Assembly (NCBI GenBank): GCA_963755495.1
Contig: CAVWJS010000004.1
Coordinates: 310,001 to 374,000 of the forward strand
DNA from: Bog-473 sp963755495
Lineage (GTDB): Bacteria; Actinomycetota; Acidimicrobiia; Acidimicrobiales; RAAP-2
DNA: 64,000 nt
Direction of reading: 5' to 3'
This document shows, piece by piece, positions 47,160 to 56,329 of the stretch. Position numbers and translations under genes: made by a program. Under the pieces are notes generated by a model, which was not told the origin of the DNA, searched no databases, and worked only from the letters and a program-made list of their open reading frames with translations. Within the stretch, counting starts at the first letter, position 1, and each line of letters begins with the position of its first letter.

Positions 47160-47990
47160 TTACGCATCTCGACGAACGAGCAGCACGCCACCGACCACAA
47201 GGGCGACGACGGCATAGGCACAGAGCAGGCCGAAGCTGGTCCACGGACCGAATGGGTCAGTGCCATGGTAGTGAGCGGACATCATGACGGTGCCAATGTT
47301 GGCCGGGAGAAAGCGTCCGATATCGCTGGTGAATGACGATGGCAGCACGTCGGCGATGATCGGAAGAATGAACAGCAGACCTACGAACGTGCTGATCGCC
47401 GCGGCGGTCACCCGGATGATCGATGCCAGTCCCAATGCAAGGAGGCCAAGTGCAAGAAGGTAGAGGCCACCGCTAAGGACGGCTCGGAGAACTCCAGGAT
47501 CCGAGAGGGCGGCCGATGGTGTCTTGCCGCTCAGTATTCGCTGACCACTGAAGAAGGCAACGAGCGAGACGATCTCCCCGACGACCAGGGTCACGACACC
47601 GAATACGACGGCTTTTGCCACGAGGACGAGGGGCCGGCGAGGCACGGCGGCGAAAGTGGCGCGGATAGTTCCGGTGCTGTATTCGGCACTGATAACCAGG
47701 ATGCCGAGCACGCCGATGGCCAGCTGGGCGAAGAGCAGACCGGCGAGGCTGGAGCGCGTCGGGTCGAACGTGGCCTGAGCGGCGAGTGAGCGGGTAGCCC
47801 ACCGAGATGCCTGCGCCGAGGTCACGATGGCGCCAAGGCCGATCCCGACGACTGCCGTCACCAGGAGGGTCCAGACAGTCGATCGAACGGTGGTCAGCTT
47901 GGTCCATTCCGACCCGACTATTCCGCTGAATCGAAAGTGATCTCTCGGATCTGACGCCGCTCGCGCCTCGGACGCTATCGAAATGATCAT
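47160..47990 (-). CDS. ABC-2 type transporter permease
   Basis: A 276-aa membrane permease with about six hydrophobic helices, for example TVWTLLVTAVVGIGLGAI near residue 36 and AVVALVVGGVLLV at the C-terminus, preceded by the amphipathic SEWTKLTTVRSTVW element typical of these exporters. The ATG at 47990 overlaps the TGA of the ATPase gene by 4 nt. With the ATPase it forms a half-size exporter of the drug, peptide or lipid type. The longer open frame to 48134 overlaps the ATPase and is not needed. Confidence 0.87.
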   Translation of the reverse strand: MIISIASEARAASDPRDHFRFSGIVGSEWTKLTTVRSTVWTLLVTAVVGIGLGAIVTSAQASRWATRSLAAQATFDPTRSSLAGLLFAQLAIGVLGILVISAEYSTGTIRATFAAVPRRPLVLVAKAVVFGVVTLVVGEIVSLVAFFSGQRILSGKTPSAALSDPGVLRAVLSGGLYLLALGLLALGLASIIRVTAAAISTFVGLLFILPIIADVLPSSFTSDIGRFLPANIGTVMMSAHYHGTDPFGPWTSFGLLCAYAVVALVVGGVLLVRRDA

Positions 47991-49189
47991 CGCGGAGCAC
48001 CGTCCTTGGGGCCTCCGGGTGTCGACGAAGTGCCGCCGCTGAACTCGAGGTTGCCTTCGGTTGATTCCACGAACGCCTCCTCGAGTGATGCCGATTGGGT
48101 CGCCAGCTCGTGGAGCATGATCCCATTGCTCCACGCCAATTCGCCGATCCGCTCTTGGTTGATACCGCGCACCGAAAGCGACTCTCCATCTCCAGTGGTG
48201 ACGGAGGCTCCCTCACCTTCGAGCAGCGATCGGAGCTGGGCCAAGTTCGGTGAGCGGACCCTGATGTAGGCATTCGAGTTCTGGGCTGTGAACTCGTCGA
48301 TGGGCATCTCGGCGATCAGTCGTCCCCGGCCGATGACGACGACGTGGTCGGCGGTGAGCGCCATCTCGCTCATCAGGTGGCTTGAGACGAAGACCGACCG
48401 ACCCTCAGAAGCAAGCCGGCGAAGCAGGCCACGGACCCAGCGGATTCCGTCGGTGTCGAGCCCGTTCACCGGTTCGTCGAACATCAGCACCCCGGGATCT
48501 CCCAACAGGGCGACGGCGATGCCTAGGCGCTGGCTCATGCCGAGTGAGTACTGGCCCACACGTTGCTCGGCGACCGAGGACAGGCCGACCAGGTCGAGCA
48601 CTTCGTCGACACGCGCCCGTGGGATCTGGTTTGTTCGTGCCAGCATCCACAAGTGGGCGCGGGCGCTCCGACCCGGGTGAATGGCCCTGGCTTCGAGTAG
48701 CGCCCCTACCTCCCGTAGAGGCCATCCGAGGTCGTGATAGCGGCGCCCATTCACAGCGACCGTCCCTCCGTCGGACTTGTCAAGACCCATGATCATGCGC
48801 ATCGTCGTGGACTTTCCCGCCCCATTGGGTCCGAGGAATCCAGTCACGTATCCCGGTTTGACGTCGAAACTGAGATCGTCGACCGCGAGTTTGTCGCCGT
48901 AACGTTTCGTGAGGCCCCTGGCCTCAATCGTGTTCTGATGCGCGTTGGTACTCCCGTCCCATCGTCTGGTGACTGCAGCGGCAGTAGACCGGTCGCCGCC
49001 GCCTGTCGCTCGGCCTTCCATGAGGGTGGGTGATCCGACGTCATGCGCGTGAAGCCGATCGCGGCCACGCTTTCGGATCCACAAGATGACGCCCACAACG
49101 GCGGCGACAATGAGCACCAGCACGACGATCCGCAGCCCGTGCCGGCCGTGCTTCGCTCCAATCAGCGCGACGCTGATTACTCCGAGCAT
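47987..49189 (-). CDS. ABC transporter ATP-binding protein with N-terminal membrane anchor
   Basis: A 400-aa ATPase: Walker A GPNGAGKST, a signature region YSLGMSQRLG, Walker B VLMFDEP, and H-loop SSHLM. A C-terminal domain of about 90 residues follows. Unusually, about 90 residues precede the ABC domain, including a hydrophobic segment (VVLVLIVAAVVGVILWI, near 22-38) and a basic RKRGRDR flank, so the ATPase may be tethered to the membrane. A later start at the ABC domain cannot be excluded. It overlaps the MarR gene by 13 nt and the permease gene by 4 nt. Confidence 0.88.
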   Translation of the reverse strand: MLGVISVALIGAKHGRHGLRIVVLVLIVAAVVGVILWIRKRGRDRLHAHDVGSPTLMEGRATGGGDRSTAAAVTRRWDGSTNAHQNTIEARGLTKRYGDKLAVDDLSFDVKPGYVTGFLGPNGAGKSTTMRMIMGLDKSDGGTVAVNGRRYHDLGWPLREVGALLEARAIHPGRSARAHLWMLARTNQIPRARVDEVLDLVGLSSVAEQRVGQYSLGMSQRLGIAVALLGDPGVLMFDEPVNGLDTDGIRWVRGLLRRLASEGRSVFVSSHLMSEMALTADHVVVIGRGRLIAEMPIDEFTAQNSNAYIRVRSPNLAQLRSLLEGEGASVTTGDGESLSVRGINQERIGELAWSNGIMLHELATQSASLEEAFVESTEGNLEFSGGTSSTPGGPKDGAPR

Positions 49190-49776
49190 GGACGACTTTC
49201 AACGGAGAGCACGGCTGACGATCGACTCGATTCGTTGCTGGTGCTCTCTCGGTAGGCGTTAGTCGAGCGTTGGAGATAAGTGCGCATGCGGATCTGCTCA
49301 CCGTGGTCCAGTGCGTCGAGCAGAATGAGCAGACTGGAGAACCCGGATTCTCCGACTTCGGCACGCAATCGGGCGTCGATCGCTCGAGTCGCTTCGCGTT
49401 GAGCCTCGAGGTATTCGACCCCGCGAGGAGTGAGCATCACGGATTTTTCCCTGCCACTGGTCAGCGAATCGGTGACTGAGACGTAGTCACGTTCGCGCAG
49501 ATGAGCGACGACCTTGCTGGCGCCTTGGCGAGTGATGCCCAACTCACGCCCGATGGCCGAGATTGTCGATCCGCTGGGCTCCGAACAGAAACGGAGCACC
49601 CGCCCGTCGGGAAACCTGCGCTGGCCGAACCCGGCGTCGGCCATGGCTGCATCGAGTCGTACTTGGTACCCAACCCACGCACGGCGCAGCGCGGGTCCGA
49701 GTCCTATCGAACGCTCGAGACGCGACGAATTCCCATCTCCGACGTTGGCATCCGAGAGCGCCCTGTCGCCAACCAC
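49177..49776 (-). CDS. MarR family transcriptional regulator
   Basis: A winged-helix regulator of about 199 aa from GTG 49776. The recognition region is STISAIGRELGITRQGASKVVAHL, shortened here as GRELGITRQGASK, with the wing at LTSGREKSVMLTPRG. The start is uncertain, since no clear ribosome site is seen and the frame is open to 49872. It is first in the operon with the ABC exporter, an arrangement in which MarR proteins usually repress the exporter and are released by a drug-like ligand. Confidence 0.85.
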   Translation of the reverse strand: MVGDRALSDANVGDGNSSRLERSIGLGPALRRAWVGYQVRLDAAMADAGFGQRRFPDGRVLRFCSEPSGSTISAIGRELGITRQGASKVVAHLRERDYVSVTDSLTSGREKSVMLTPRGVEYLEAQREATRAIDARLRAEVGESGFSSLLILLDALDHGEQIRMRTYLQRSTNAYRESTSNESSRSSAVLSVESRPCSE

Positions 49777-49806
49777 AAGGAGAATGGTATCAGAATGTAA
49801 ACCAAG

Positions 49807-50931
49807 TTGACAATCAGGCCCAAGCGAACTGATACTTGGACAGTGCGCCTCCCCGCCACCTCCAGGCGACAAATGATCCTCGTCGTAACGGCTCTGGTGC
49901 TCGGTGCGGCCTCGGTGTTCGCAGCTCGTAGTAGCGCCGGCGGGAGCCCCCAGTCGTCGCCGAGCACTGTCGTCTACCGGTTCGGCGTCGTTGGGAACCG
50001 AGGCAAGATCGCACGACTCGAGCGTGTTACTCCGACCGTCGTGGCCGGCATCAGAGGGAACGTGGTGCAGGCGGTGAAGGTCGCCTTCCCGTCAGGTGTG
50101 AAGATCCGCACACTGGCGAATCCGATGCCCTTCGACGGTGCCCTCGCGATCGATTCAAGCGGCCATCTCTGGGGATGGGGCTTCAATGCCGAGGGTGACC
50201 TCTGCCTCTCCGCACTCACAGAGCTTCGTCCCAGTCGACTTTCGATGAGCGATGTCACGTTGGCCGCCGGTGCGCTGACCCATTCGGTGTTCGACTCCAG
50301 CGGTCGGCTGTACGCGTGCGGCAGCGGACAAAACGGTGTGCTGGGCGACGGATCGACGGCCGACAGCCCGACGCCGACACCGGTAATCGGTCTACCGAAC
50401 GCAGTGGGTGTGACAGCGCTCACCTCCTCTTGGGGCGGCGCCGGTGCGCTGCTGAGAAATGGTGCCTATTACGACTGGGGCTCCAATGCTGCTGGCCAGC
50501 TCGGTAACGGCACTACTGCCAACAGCGACGTGCCGGTCAGCGTCCAGCTTCCCTCGGCCGTCAGACAGGTGTCCCAAGGGGGGAGCGGGCCCACCAACGG
50601 ACAGACAGCGGCCTTCCTTGCGAACGGTGCCGTCTGGGCCTGGGGCAATAACACGAAAGGCCAGCTGGGAAATGGGAGCATTGCCAATTCGGACGTGCCC
50701 GTAGCCGTTCAGGTGCCCTCTGGCGTCAGGTTCGAAGAGGTCAACTCAGGCGGCCACTCGTGTTACGCAATCGATGGCTCGGGCCGACTCTGGGCTTGGG
50801 GTGGCAACCAGAACGGCCAGCTCGGAACGGGCGACGGAATCCGTATCGAATCCCGTCCGGTCGTCGTGGATATCCATCTGACCGAGGTGTCATCGACGGC
50901 GAGCAATGTCGCGGGATTCGAGCGGCGGTAG
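49807..50931 (+). CDS. Secreted RCC1-repeat protein
   Basis: A 374-aa protein if TTG 49807 is used; ATG at 49873 is an alternative. A basic N-terminus (TSRRQ) is followed by a hydrophobic stretch MILVVTALVLGAASVFAA, a signal peptide or anchor. The rest has at least five RCC1-type blades, recognisable by the pattern GxLWGWGxNxxGxLGxGt: LWGWGFNAEGDLC, GSGQNGVLGDGS, WGSNAAGQLGNGT, WAWGNNTKGQLGNGS and WAWGGNQNGQLGTGD. Seven blades make a full propeller, so two may be degenerate. Probably a cell-surface binding protein. It diverges from the MarR operon. Confidence 0.82.
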   Translation: MTIRPKRTDTWTVRLPATSRRQMILVVTALVLGAASVFAARSSAGGSPQSSPSTVVYRFGVVGNRGKIARLERVTPTVVAGIRGNVVQAVKVAFPSGVKIRTLANPMPFDGALAIDSSGHLWGWGFNAEGDLCLSALTELRPSRLSMSDVTLAAGALTHSVFDSSGRLYACGSGQNGVLGDGSTADSPTPTPVIGLPNAVGVTALTSSWGGAGALLRNGAYYDWGSNAAGQLGNGTTANSDVPVSVQLPSAVRQVSQGGSGPTNGQTAAFLANGAVWAWGNNTKGQLGNGSIANSDVPVAVQVPSGVRFEEVNSGGHSCYAIDGSGRLWAWGGNQNGQLGTGDGIRIESRPVVVDIHLTEVSSTASNVAGFERR

Positions 50932-51194
50932 GACCGTCGAACTCGTACAACGCGCAGTTGGCTGGGGTAGGCCGATCTCGTCAACCTGAACTGCTGCCCC
51001 ACGGATGGCGACTAACCCTCACCGATCGACCATTGTGACGAGCCCGTATGGCCCACCCGAGCCGTCCTGGCGTGACCGAGCACGGCAGACCAGCAGCTGG
51101 GCAAAATGAACCGGACGTTCGGGACACGTTGGCGGTCGACCTAGGCAGACCTTTAGACTCCGCGGTCGCACCGAACACTGGCTGAAGGGCATTG

Positions 51195-52109
51195 GTGAAT
51201 ATCGATCCGTACATCGTGCTCGGGAGTGCCGTCGTTGGGTTCCTGGTCGGGCTGACCGGAGCAGGTGGTGGAGCACTGATGACGCCGATGCTGATCCTCC
51301 TGTTCAATGTGAAGCCATCGACGGCTATTTCCAGCGACCTCGTTGCCGCGGTATTCATGCGTCCGTTTGGAGCGGCCGTTCACTTGGCAAAGAGGACCGT
51401 GAACATCAGCTTGGTTGGATGGATGGTGGCCGGATCGGTGCCGACGGCCTTCCTCGGTGCCTACCTGCTCCATCTCATGGGGCACTCCGAGACGTCCCAG
51501 ACCAACATCGAGAAGGCGTTGGGAGCGGCGCTCTTGATCGGGGCAGCAGCCATGGTGATCCGCTACATTCTCGACCGTCGGGGAGGTCACGAGCGTACGG
51601 CGGTCGTGCACGGGCTCGTGGTCCGACCATTTCCCACTGTTGTGATCGGCATGATCGGCGGTCTGATCGTCGGGATGACGTCGGTCGGGTCGGGGTCCTT
51701 GATGATTGTCATGCTCCTCTTCCTCTATCCCATGCTTGGCGCCAATCAGTTGGTGGGCACTGACCTCACCCAGGCGGTTCCGTTGACCGCCGCCGCCGCG
51801 CTCGGTGCCCTCGCTTTCGGACACATCGAGTTCTCCGTGACCACGTCAATCATCATCGGGAGTATCCCGGCCGTGATCATGGGCTCGTTTATCTCATCGA
51901 GGGCTCCGGATAAGTACATCCGGCCAGCCATCACCTTTGTGATCTTCGCCTCTGGTTTGAAGTATGCGGGACTCGGGACGACCGCTCTCGGGTGGGTCCT
52001 GTGTGCGACCCTGCTTGCGGTCGCAGCCATCTGGCTTGCCTACGCGAAGCCCTGGCGCGCTGCTCCGCCGGCTCACTCTTTGGTTCCTGGCGACGAGCAC
52101 GAAGAATAA
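51195..52109 (+). CDS. TauE/SafE family sulfite/sulfonate permease
   Basis: A 304-aa integral membrane protein with about eight hydrophobic segments in two repeats. Each repeat carries the family GLTGAGGG / GMTSVGSGSLM glycine motif (residues 19-26 and about 156-166). GTG at 51195 is preceded by GAAGGG. TauE/SafE proteins export or import small organosulfur compounds and sulfite. In CstR regulons they are a standard member, so the gene may belong functionally with the CstR-like regulator at 44811, although no operator was found upstream of it. Confidence 0.88.
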   Translation: MNIDPYIVLGSAVVGFLVGLTGAGGGALMTPMLILLFNVKPSTAISSDLVAAVFMRPFGAAVHLAKRTVNISLVGWMVAGSVPTAFLGAYLLHLMGHSETSQTNIEKALGAALLIGAAAMVIRYILDRRGGHERTAVVHGLVVRPFPTVVIGMIGGLIVGMTSVGSGSLMIVMLLFLYPMLGANQLVGTDLTQAVPLTAAAALGALAFGHIEFSVTTSIIIGSIPAVIMGSFISSRAPDKYIRPAITFVIFASGLKYAGLGTTALGWVLCATLLAVAAIWLAYAKPWRAAPPAHSLVPGDEHEE

Positions 52110-52685
52110 GTGTGACCCGAACCTTTCCCGTGATTGACTCTTCCGACCACGCGCAAAGGCGGAATTGTCGTACATCCATAAAGTTTTTCGTATGGTCACG
52201 CCCGATCTCGTGCGCGGCCGTCAAAGAACGGCTCGCGCCGCGCGGGATCGACACAGGAGTAGGCATTTAGCGCCAAGATCTCTGCCTTCGGGAGAACGAA
52301 CCCGGCGACGCGCCCGTCGATGACGCGGGCAATTACGTTGTGCCAGAGGCCAAGTGCCTGACTTACCGTGGACGTGTTGTCCGCAAGTCGTTAATCAGAC
52401 CCCCTCAAGGTGAGATGCACTCGGACTTGGGATAGTCGATCGATCGCTCCGAGACTGTGACTTGCCCGTTCGACGCCTCGAATCGATCTGCTACCTAGTA
52501 GGGCGGTTGTGTCACTCCGCGACCTTGGGCTCGGACGCGTCCGGCAGGTGCCCGAGGACCGACCAAACCGGAGATCACCTAACCAGTGAACCCATGGCAG
52601 GATCTACATCACAGGGGTTGCCCGATGGAACTGGCGGCTAGCGGTCGGCCTCCGGGCATTTGTCACGTCAAGTGGAGGAGGGCTT
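52110..52685. other. Intergenic region with repeat copy 1
   Basis: About 575 bases without a convincing gene. It contains the first copy of the 30-bp dispersed repeat (52377-52406) and a ribosome site just before the gene at 52686. Open frames crossing it lack family features. Confidence 0.5.
52377..52406 (+). repeat. 30-bp dispersed repeat, copy 1
   Basis: TTGTCCGCAAGTCGTTAATC followed by AGACCCCCTC. Copies 2 (56300) and 3 (59258) are in the same orientation, identical or with one mismatch. No known element is recognised. Confidence 0.8.
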
Positions 52686-53306
52686 GTGGAACTCAAAGTC
52701 GTTGGTGCCGGTGTCGGTCGAACCGGTACCCATTCGCTCAAGCTGGCGCTGGAACAGCTCCTCGATGCCCCGTGTCACCACATGCTTGAGATACTGGGGG
52801 ACCCAGACCAAATACCAGCGTGGATCGACGCTGTTGAAGGTCGACCGACCGACTGGTCACGAATGTTGGCGCGCTACGGGGCGATCGTGGACTGGCCGGG
52901 TGCAGCGTTCTGGAGAGAATTATCACAGGCCAGCCCGGATGCCCTTGTGCTGCTATCCGTTCGCGATCCCGAAGAGTGGTACCAGAGCGCATCGAACACG
53001 ATCTTCTTGACATTCGACAACATGGCGCCGGAGGTTGCGCCCTGGTTGGACGAGGTGCGCAAGCTCCTACGGGACCGATTCTGCGACCGCTTTGAGGACC
53101 CGACAGCCATGATCGATGCCTATATCCGCCACAACGACGATGTGCGTGCCGAAGTACCGGCGAGCCGCCTGCTCGAATGGAATCTCGGTGACGGCTGGGA
53201 TCCGATCTGTGATCGGCTCGGGCTGCCAGTTCCGGCGGGCCCATTTCCCGTCACCAACTCGACGGACGAGTTCCGCGAGATGATCGGTATTCCGCCTCTG
53301 GCTTGA
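52686..53306 (+). CDS. Sulfotransferase family protein
   Basis: A 206-aa P-loop protein of the sulfotransferase fold. The N-terminal VVGAGVGRTGTHSLKLAL is the 5'-phosphosulfate (PAPS) loop, and LLSVRDPEEWYQSA holds the 3'-phosphate-binding Arg/Ser motif. LLEWNLGDGWDPICDRLGLP matches the C-terminal end of this bacterial subgroup. GGAGGAGGG precedes the GTG start. It would move a sulfo group to a hydroxyl or amine, but several members lack proven activity. It stands alone between repeat copies 1 and 2. Confidence 0.85.
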   Translation: MELKVVGAGVGRTGTHSLKLALEQLLDAPCHHMLEILGDPDQIPAWIDAVEGRPTDWSRMLARYGAIVDWPGAAFWRELSQASPDALVLLSVRDPEEWYQSASNTIFLTFDNMAPEVAPWLDEVRKLLRDRFCDRFEDPTAMIDAYIRHNDDVRAEVPASRLLEWNLGDGWDPICDRLGLPVPAGPFPVTNSTDEFREMIGIPPLA

Positions 53307-53544
53307 CGGCGACGATTGAGAATGCCCCTGCAGGGATTCGTTGGTGCCTGCGAGAGTGTCCGGATATCGCACTTTGGTGCTAGCCGTCGGCCTAAAGACC
53401 CTTGCGCGTTTTGGGATACCCCCGGCCGTGGGCCGGCATCCAAATTCGGGTCGTCATGTGCAGCCTTGTCGGATGGCATCCGAGCGGCACGTTCGGAGAT
53501 AGCGCCGGACTGACGTTGCTCGAGCCTCCAGCTGTCTCGCCCAG

Positions 53545-54204
53545 TTAGGACCGGTCATAGCGTGCCAGGAGGGGAACCAGCTCCGACGCGATCGGTGTCC
53601 CCCAGCCTGTGACCGGGTTCCAGCCCGGCCCCGCTTGGTAACCCTCAAGCGCTCCGCCCACCACCACCACCGTGTTGTCGCCCTTCACGACGTCGTGAAA
53701 AGCGAAGCGGTAGCTGGCGCTCTGGGCAATGCGATAGATGGCAGGGTCGACGGAGCCCAGGTTCCGGCCGGCGTACTGGTCGGCCAAGGCGACTAGGCCG
53801 GCCCAAAAGGGTGCCCCGGCGCTGGTCCCGGCGGCAGTTTCCATGACCGGCCCGGAAGGTAGCTCGTTGATGAGTGCGAGCCCCGTGGAATCACCAGCAT
53901 CGGCTGCGACATCGGGCACGCCTCGCTGGGCTCCGATGCCGCCCTGATAGGAGGGACGGGCGAAAACGCTGCTGAAGCCGCCGCCGCTGGCGCCGTTGTT
54001 CGGGCTGTTCCAGGCAGTCTCGCCTGTGTAGGAGCCCTTCGTCGGGTCCGCAACCAGTGTGGTGCCGCCCAGTGCCAGCACCAGCGGGTCCGAGGCGGGA
54101 TACTGCACGCCCCTCTTCGGGATAGGTCCAAAGGGTGCGCTGCAGCTCACGTCCGCCGCGCCAGCGTCACCCGAACTGGCCGTGACCGTGATGTGGCGGT
54201 CCAC
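53545..54204 (-). pseudogene. Sedolisin (S53) peptidase, C-terminal fragment
   Basis: About 219 aa corresponding to the C-terminal half of a kumamolisin-like serine-carboxyl peptidase. The oxyanion Asp is in SSGDAGA and the nucleophile Ser in GTSAGAPFWAG; GYQAGPGWNPVTGWGTP is the typical end. The pro-domain, signal peptide and the Glu/Asp of the catalytic triad, which lie in the missing 300 or more residues, are absent: the fragment begins 9 nt after the stop of an unrelated methyltransferase. A GTG occurs at 54204, but a functional peptidase is not expected. Confidence 0.75.
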
Positions 54205-54213
54205 CCAGTAATT

Positions 54214-54831
54214 CTAGGGTGATACGGCGATGCCGAGAGAGTAAGCGCCCTCGAACTTCGGGGCGCCCTTCTCGTAGAACAAGTCCACTTCGGTGATCGT
54301 GAAGCCTGCGGTCTCGAGCAGGGCGACAATCGGCCTGGTGAGGTGGCATCCCCCGAAGAGCCGCTTTTGTATTGGCTCGACGCGGTGTTGCCAGCGGCGA
54401 ACGCCCTCGTCAGGAGCGAGCCCGTGCTCGGCGAAGTGCAGGGTCCCTCCGCGCTTGAGGACCCGGCGCAACTCACCGAGTGCGGCCCCAGCGTCGGGGA
54501 TGGTGCACAGTGTCAACGTGGAGAGGGCGGCGTCATAGCTGTTGTCAGCGAAGGGCAACGATTGTCCGTCGAGGCCAGACCGCCGTATAGGGACACTGGT
54601 CATCGCGAGGCGCGGTTCGGCCAGTTTCCACGCGAGGTCGGAGGGCTCCACCGCGTCTACTCGGGTGACGGCCGCCGGGTAGAACGGGATGTTGTGACCC
54701 GAACCAAAGCCGACCTCGACCACTTCCCCGGTAAGACCCTCGCAGACTCGGCGGCGTATTGGTTCGTGAGCCTTCGTGCCGCCAGCGACGTCGATGATCC
54801 GAGGCAGGACTCGTTCCCCGTATATACCCAT
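54214..54831 (-). CDS. Class I SAM-dependent methyltransferase
   Basis: A 205-aa UbiE/Coq5-like methyltransferase. Motif I is VVEVGFGSGHNIPFY, motif II follows at DAVEPSDLAW, and LSTLTLCTIPDAGAAL plus RVLKRGGTLHFAEHG are motifs IV-V. GAGGGGAGACGC before the ATG at 54831 sets the start. The target (quinone, lipid or small molecule) is not inferable. The 3' end touches the sedolisin fragment, so the junction is a rearrangement point. Confidence 0.87.
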   Translation of the reverse strand: MGIYGERVLPRIIDVAGGTKAHEPIRRRVCEGLTGEVVEVGFGSGHNIPFYPAAVTRVDAVEPSDLAWKLAEPRLAMTSVPIRRSGLDGQSLPFADNSYDAALSTLTLCTIPDAGAALGELRRVLKRGGTLHFAEHGLAPDEGVRRWQHRVEPIQKRLFGGCHLTRPIVALLETAGFTITEVDLFYEKGAPKFEGAYSLGIAVSP

Positions 54832-55002
54832 GCGTCTCCCCTCAACGGCCCAGATGTTCGGTGATTGTTCCACGCGGGGATTCCTCGGGCTCGGCCCGCG
54901 CCTCAAGAAGCACATGAAGATAGGCGTCACGCCTCGTAATGCACTGCCCAATCGCCATTCCACAGCCTCTTCCATGCTGTCGATAGATCGGGAATACCAC
55001 TG

Positions 55003-55404
55003 ATGGCGGTTCTTCGTTACTACTCGCCTTCCATGGCATTGGGATCAAAACGTACGGCAGCACCGTCGAGGATTTTTGAGTATCGACTTTCCAGACCAAA
55101 TCGACGCGAACGGATCGTGCGACCGCAAGACCTCAAGGCCGCAGACATCAACGAAGCTGCTTTCATAACGGAGGGTCCCATCTTGACCCATGCATCGACG
55201 AAGCAATTCGTTCTCCAATACGTTCTGATGTTCGTCGCGTCGGTTGCGCTCGCCTTCGCTGGTGCAAATACAAGCGGGGCAGTGGGGACGGTACTCTGGA
55301 TCCTGGCTGGACTCTTGTTCGCCGTGACTCTCTCGTCCGTCCTGCTCACGACGGTCATGCAAAGCCTCTTGCACATGATCAAGAATCTGAATGCCGACGA
55401 ATAG
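55003..55404 (+). CDS. Hypothetical membrane protein
   Basis: A possible 133-aa protein, not recognised. The first 65 residues are basic and polar; then come two hydrophobic helices, FVLQYVLMFVASVALAFAG and VLWILAGLLFAVTLSSVLLT, ending with a short charged tail. No ribosome site is clear before 55003 and ATG 55033 is an alternative. The two clean transmembrane segments favour a real gene, but it could be spurious. Confidence 0.4.
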   Translation: MAVLRYYSPSMALGSKRTAAPSRIFEYRLSRPNRRERIVRPQDLKAADINEAAFITEGPILTHASTKQFVLQYVLMFVASVALAFAGANTSGAVGTVLWILAGLLFAVTLSSVLLTTVMQSLLHMIKNLNADE

Positions 55405-55553
55405 GGTCGCCGAGTCCATTGTGCCGCAAGTGGCCCCACACCGCCGGCTTGGAAGCCGTTACGAGGCTGATGACTCACTGTCACCACGATCCTGCGAAAT
55501 GCGAGGCGTCGGGAGGGTCGCACGAGTTGTCCCGGCTGGTATGCTGGCATACT

Positions 55554-55781
55554 ATGAAGCGAACCACGGTAAAACTCCCCGACGATCTTGACGCCCGACT
55601 GCGTCACGAGGCCGAGCGGCGTGAAACGACCGTCTCTGAACTGACCCGAGAAGCGATCGAAGCTCACCTTGGTGGACGAAAGAGCAAGCGGCGCCTGATG
55701 GCAGCAGGCTCGGGACACAGCGGCCACTCGGATATCTCCGAGCGGATCGAAGAGATCCTTCGAGCCGAGGTGAAGCGATAG
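55554..55781 (+). CDS. VapB-type ribbon-helix-helix antitoxin
   Basis: A 75-aa antitoxin. The N-terminal MKRTTVKLPDDLDARLRHEA is a ribbon-helix-helix DNA-binding segment, followed by TVSELTREAIEAHL; the C-terminal part, rich in charged residues (ISERIEEILRAEVKR), would wrap the toxin. Start ATG at 55554. The toxin frame begins at or inside the stop codon. It probably autoregulates the pair. Confidence 0.85.
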   Translation: MKRTTVKLPDDLDARLRHEAERRETTVSELTREAIEAHLGGRKSKRRLMAAGSGHSGHSDISERIEEILRAEVKR

Positions 55782-56191
55782 CACTGCTCGTCGACGCCGG
55801 TCCCCTGTACGCCTACGTCGACGCTGATGACAAGCACCACGCAAGGTGCTTAGACCTCCTCGAGGGCCATCCGGGGCCCTTGATCGTCCCGATGCTCGTG
55901 GTGACCGAGGTGACCTACCTCCTCGGGACTCGCCTCGGAACCGAAGCCGAGGTGCGCTTCCTCGGTGATCTGGCGAGTGGCAACCTCATCGCCGAACCGG
56001 TTGCCGCTTCCGACTGGCTGCGAATAGCTGAACTCACGTCCACTTATGGGGACCTTCCGCTCGGAGCCGTCGATGCGTCAGTGGTGGCGGCCGGCGAACG
56101 GCTCGGAATAGCCCAACTTGCAACGCTGGACCGTCGCCATTTCACCGTAGTCCGGCCGGCGCATGTCGACGCCTTCGAATTGCTGCCCTGA
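55778..56191 (+). CDS. VapC-type PIN-domain toxin, non-canonical start
   Basis: A PIN-domain ribonuclease of about 137 aa. The acidic metal-binding residues lie in LLVDAGPLYAYVDADD, VVTEVTYLLG, GAVDASVVAAGERLG and ATLDRRHF. No ATG, GTG or TTG exists in frame upstream of the first motif; ATA at 55778 (within the antitoxin stop) or CTG at 55784 would have to be used, because the first standard codon (TTG 55880) would delete the first catalytic Asp. Either an unusual start, a base error, or a mutation that silenced the toxin. Confidence 0.78.
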   Translation: MALLVDAGPLYAYVDADDKHHARCLDLLEGHPGPLIVPMLVVTEVTYLLGTRLGTEAEVRFLGDLASGNLIAEPVAASDWLRIAELTSTYGDLPLGAVDASVVAAGERLGIAQLATLDRRHFTVVRPAHVDAFELLP

Positions 56192-56299
56192 CTGTCCCCG
56201 TATATCTATCCGTCGCCCACGCCGGTCCATCGGCTCTGAACTCCACGAGAGGCGGGACCAGTGAGCACTCGTCCGTTCGGGTGTTCGACCTCGGAACAG

Positions 56300-56329
56300 T
56301 TGTCCGCAAGTCGTTAATCAGACCCCCTC
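56300..56329 (+). repeat. 30-bp dispersed repeat, copy 2
   Basis: Identical over 30 bases to copy 1. Downstream sequence (GTTGGTGGCGG... GGTTCGGCA) also resembles that after copy 3, so the homologous unit there is longer than 30 bp. It lies between the toxin gene and the broken FtsX gene; the interval 56192-56512 has no other feature I can name. Confidence 0.8.
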
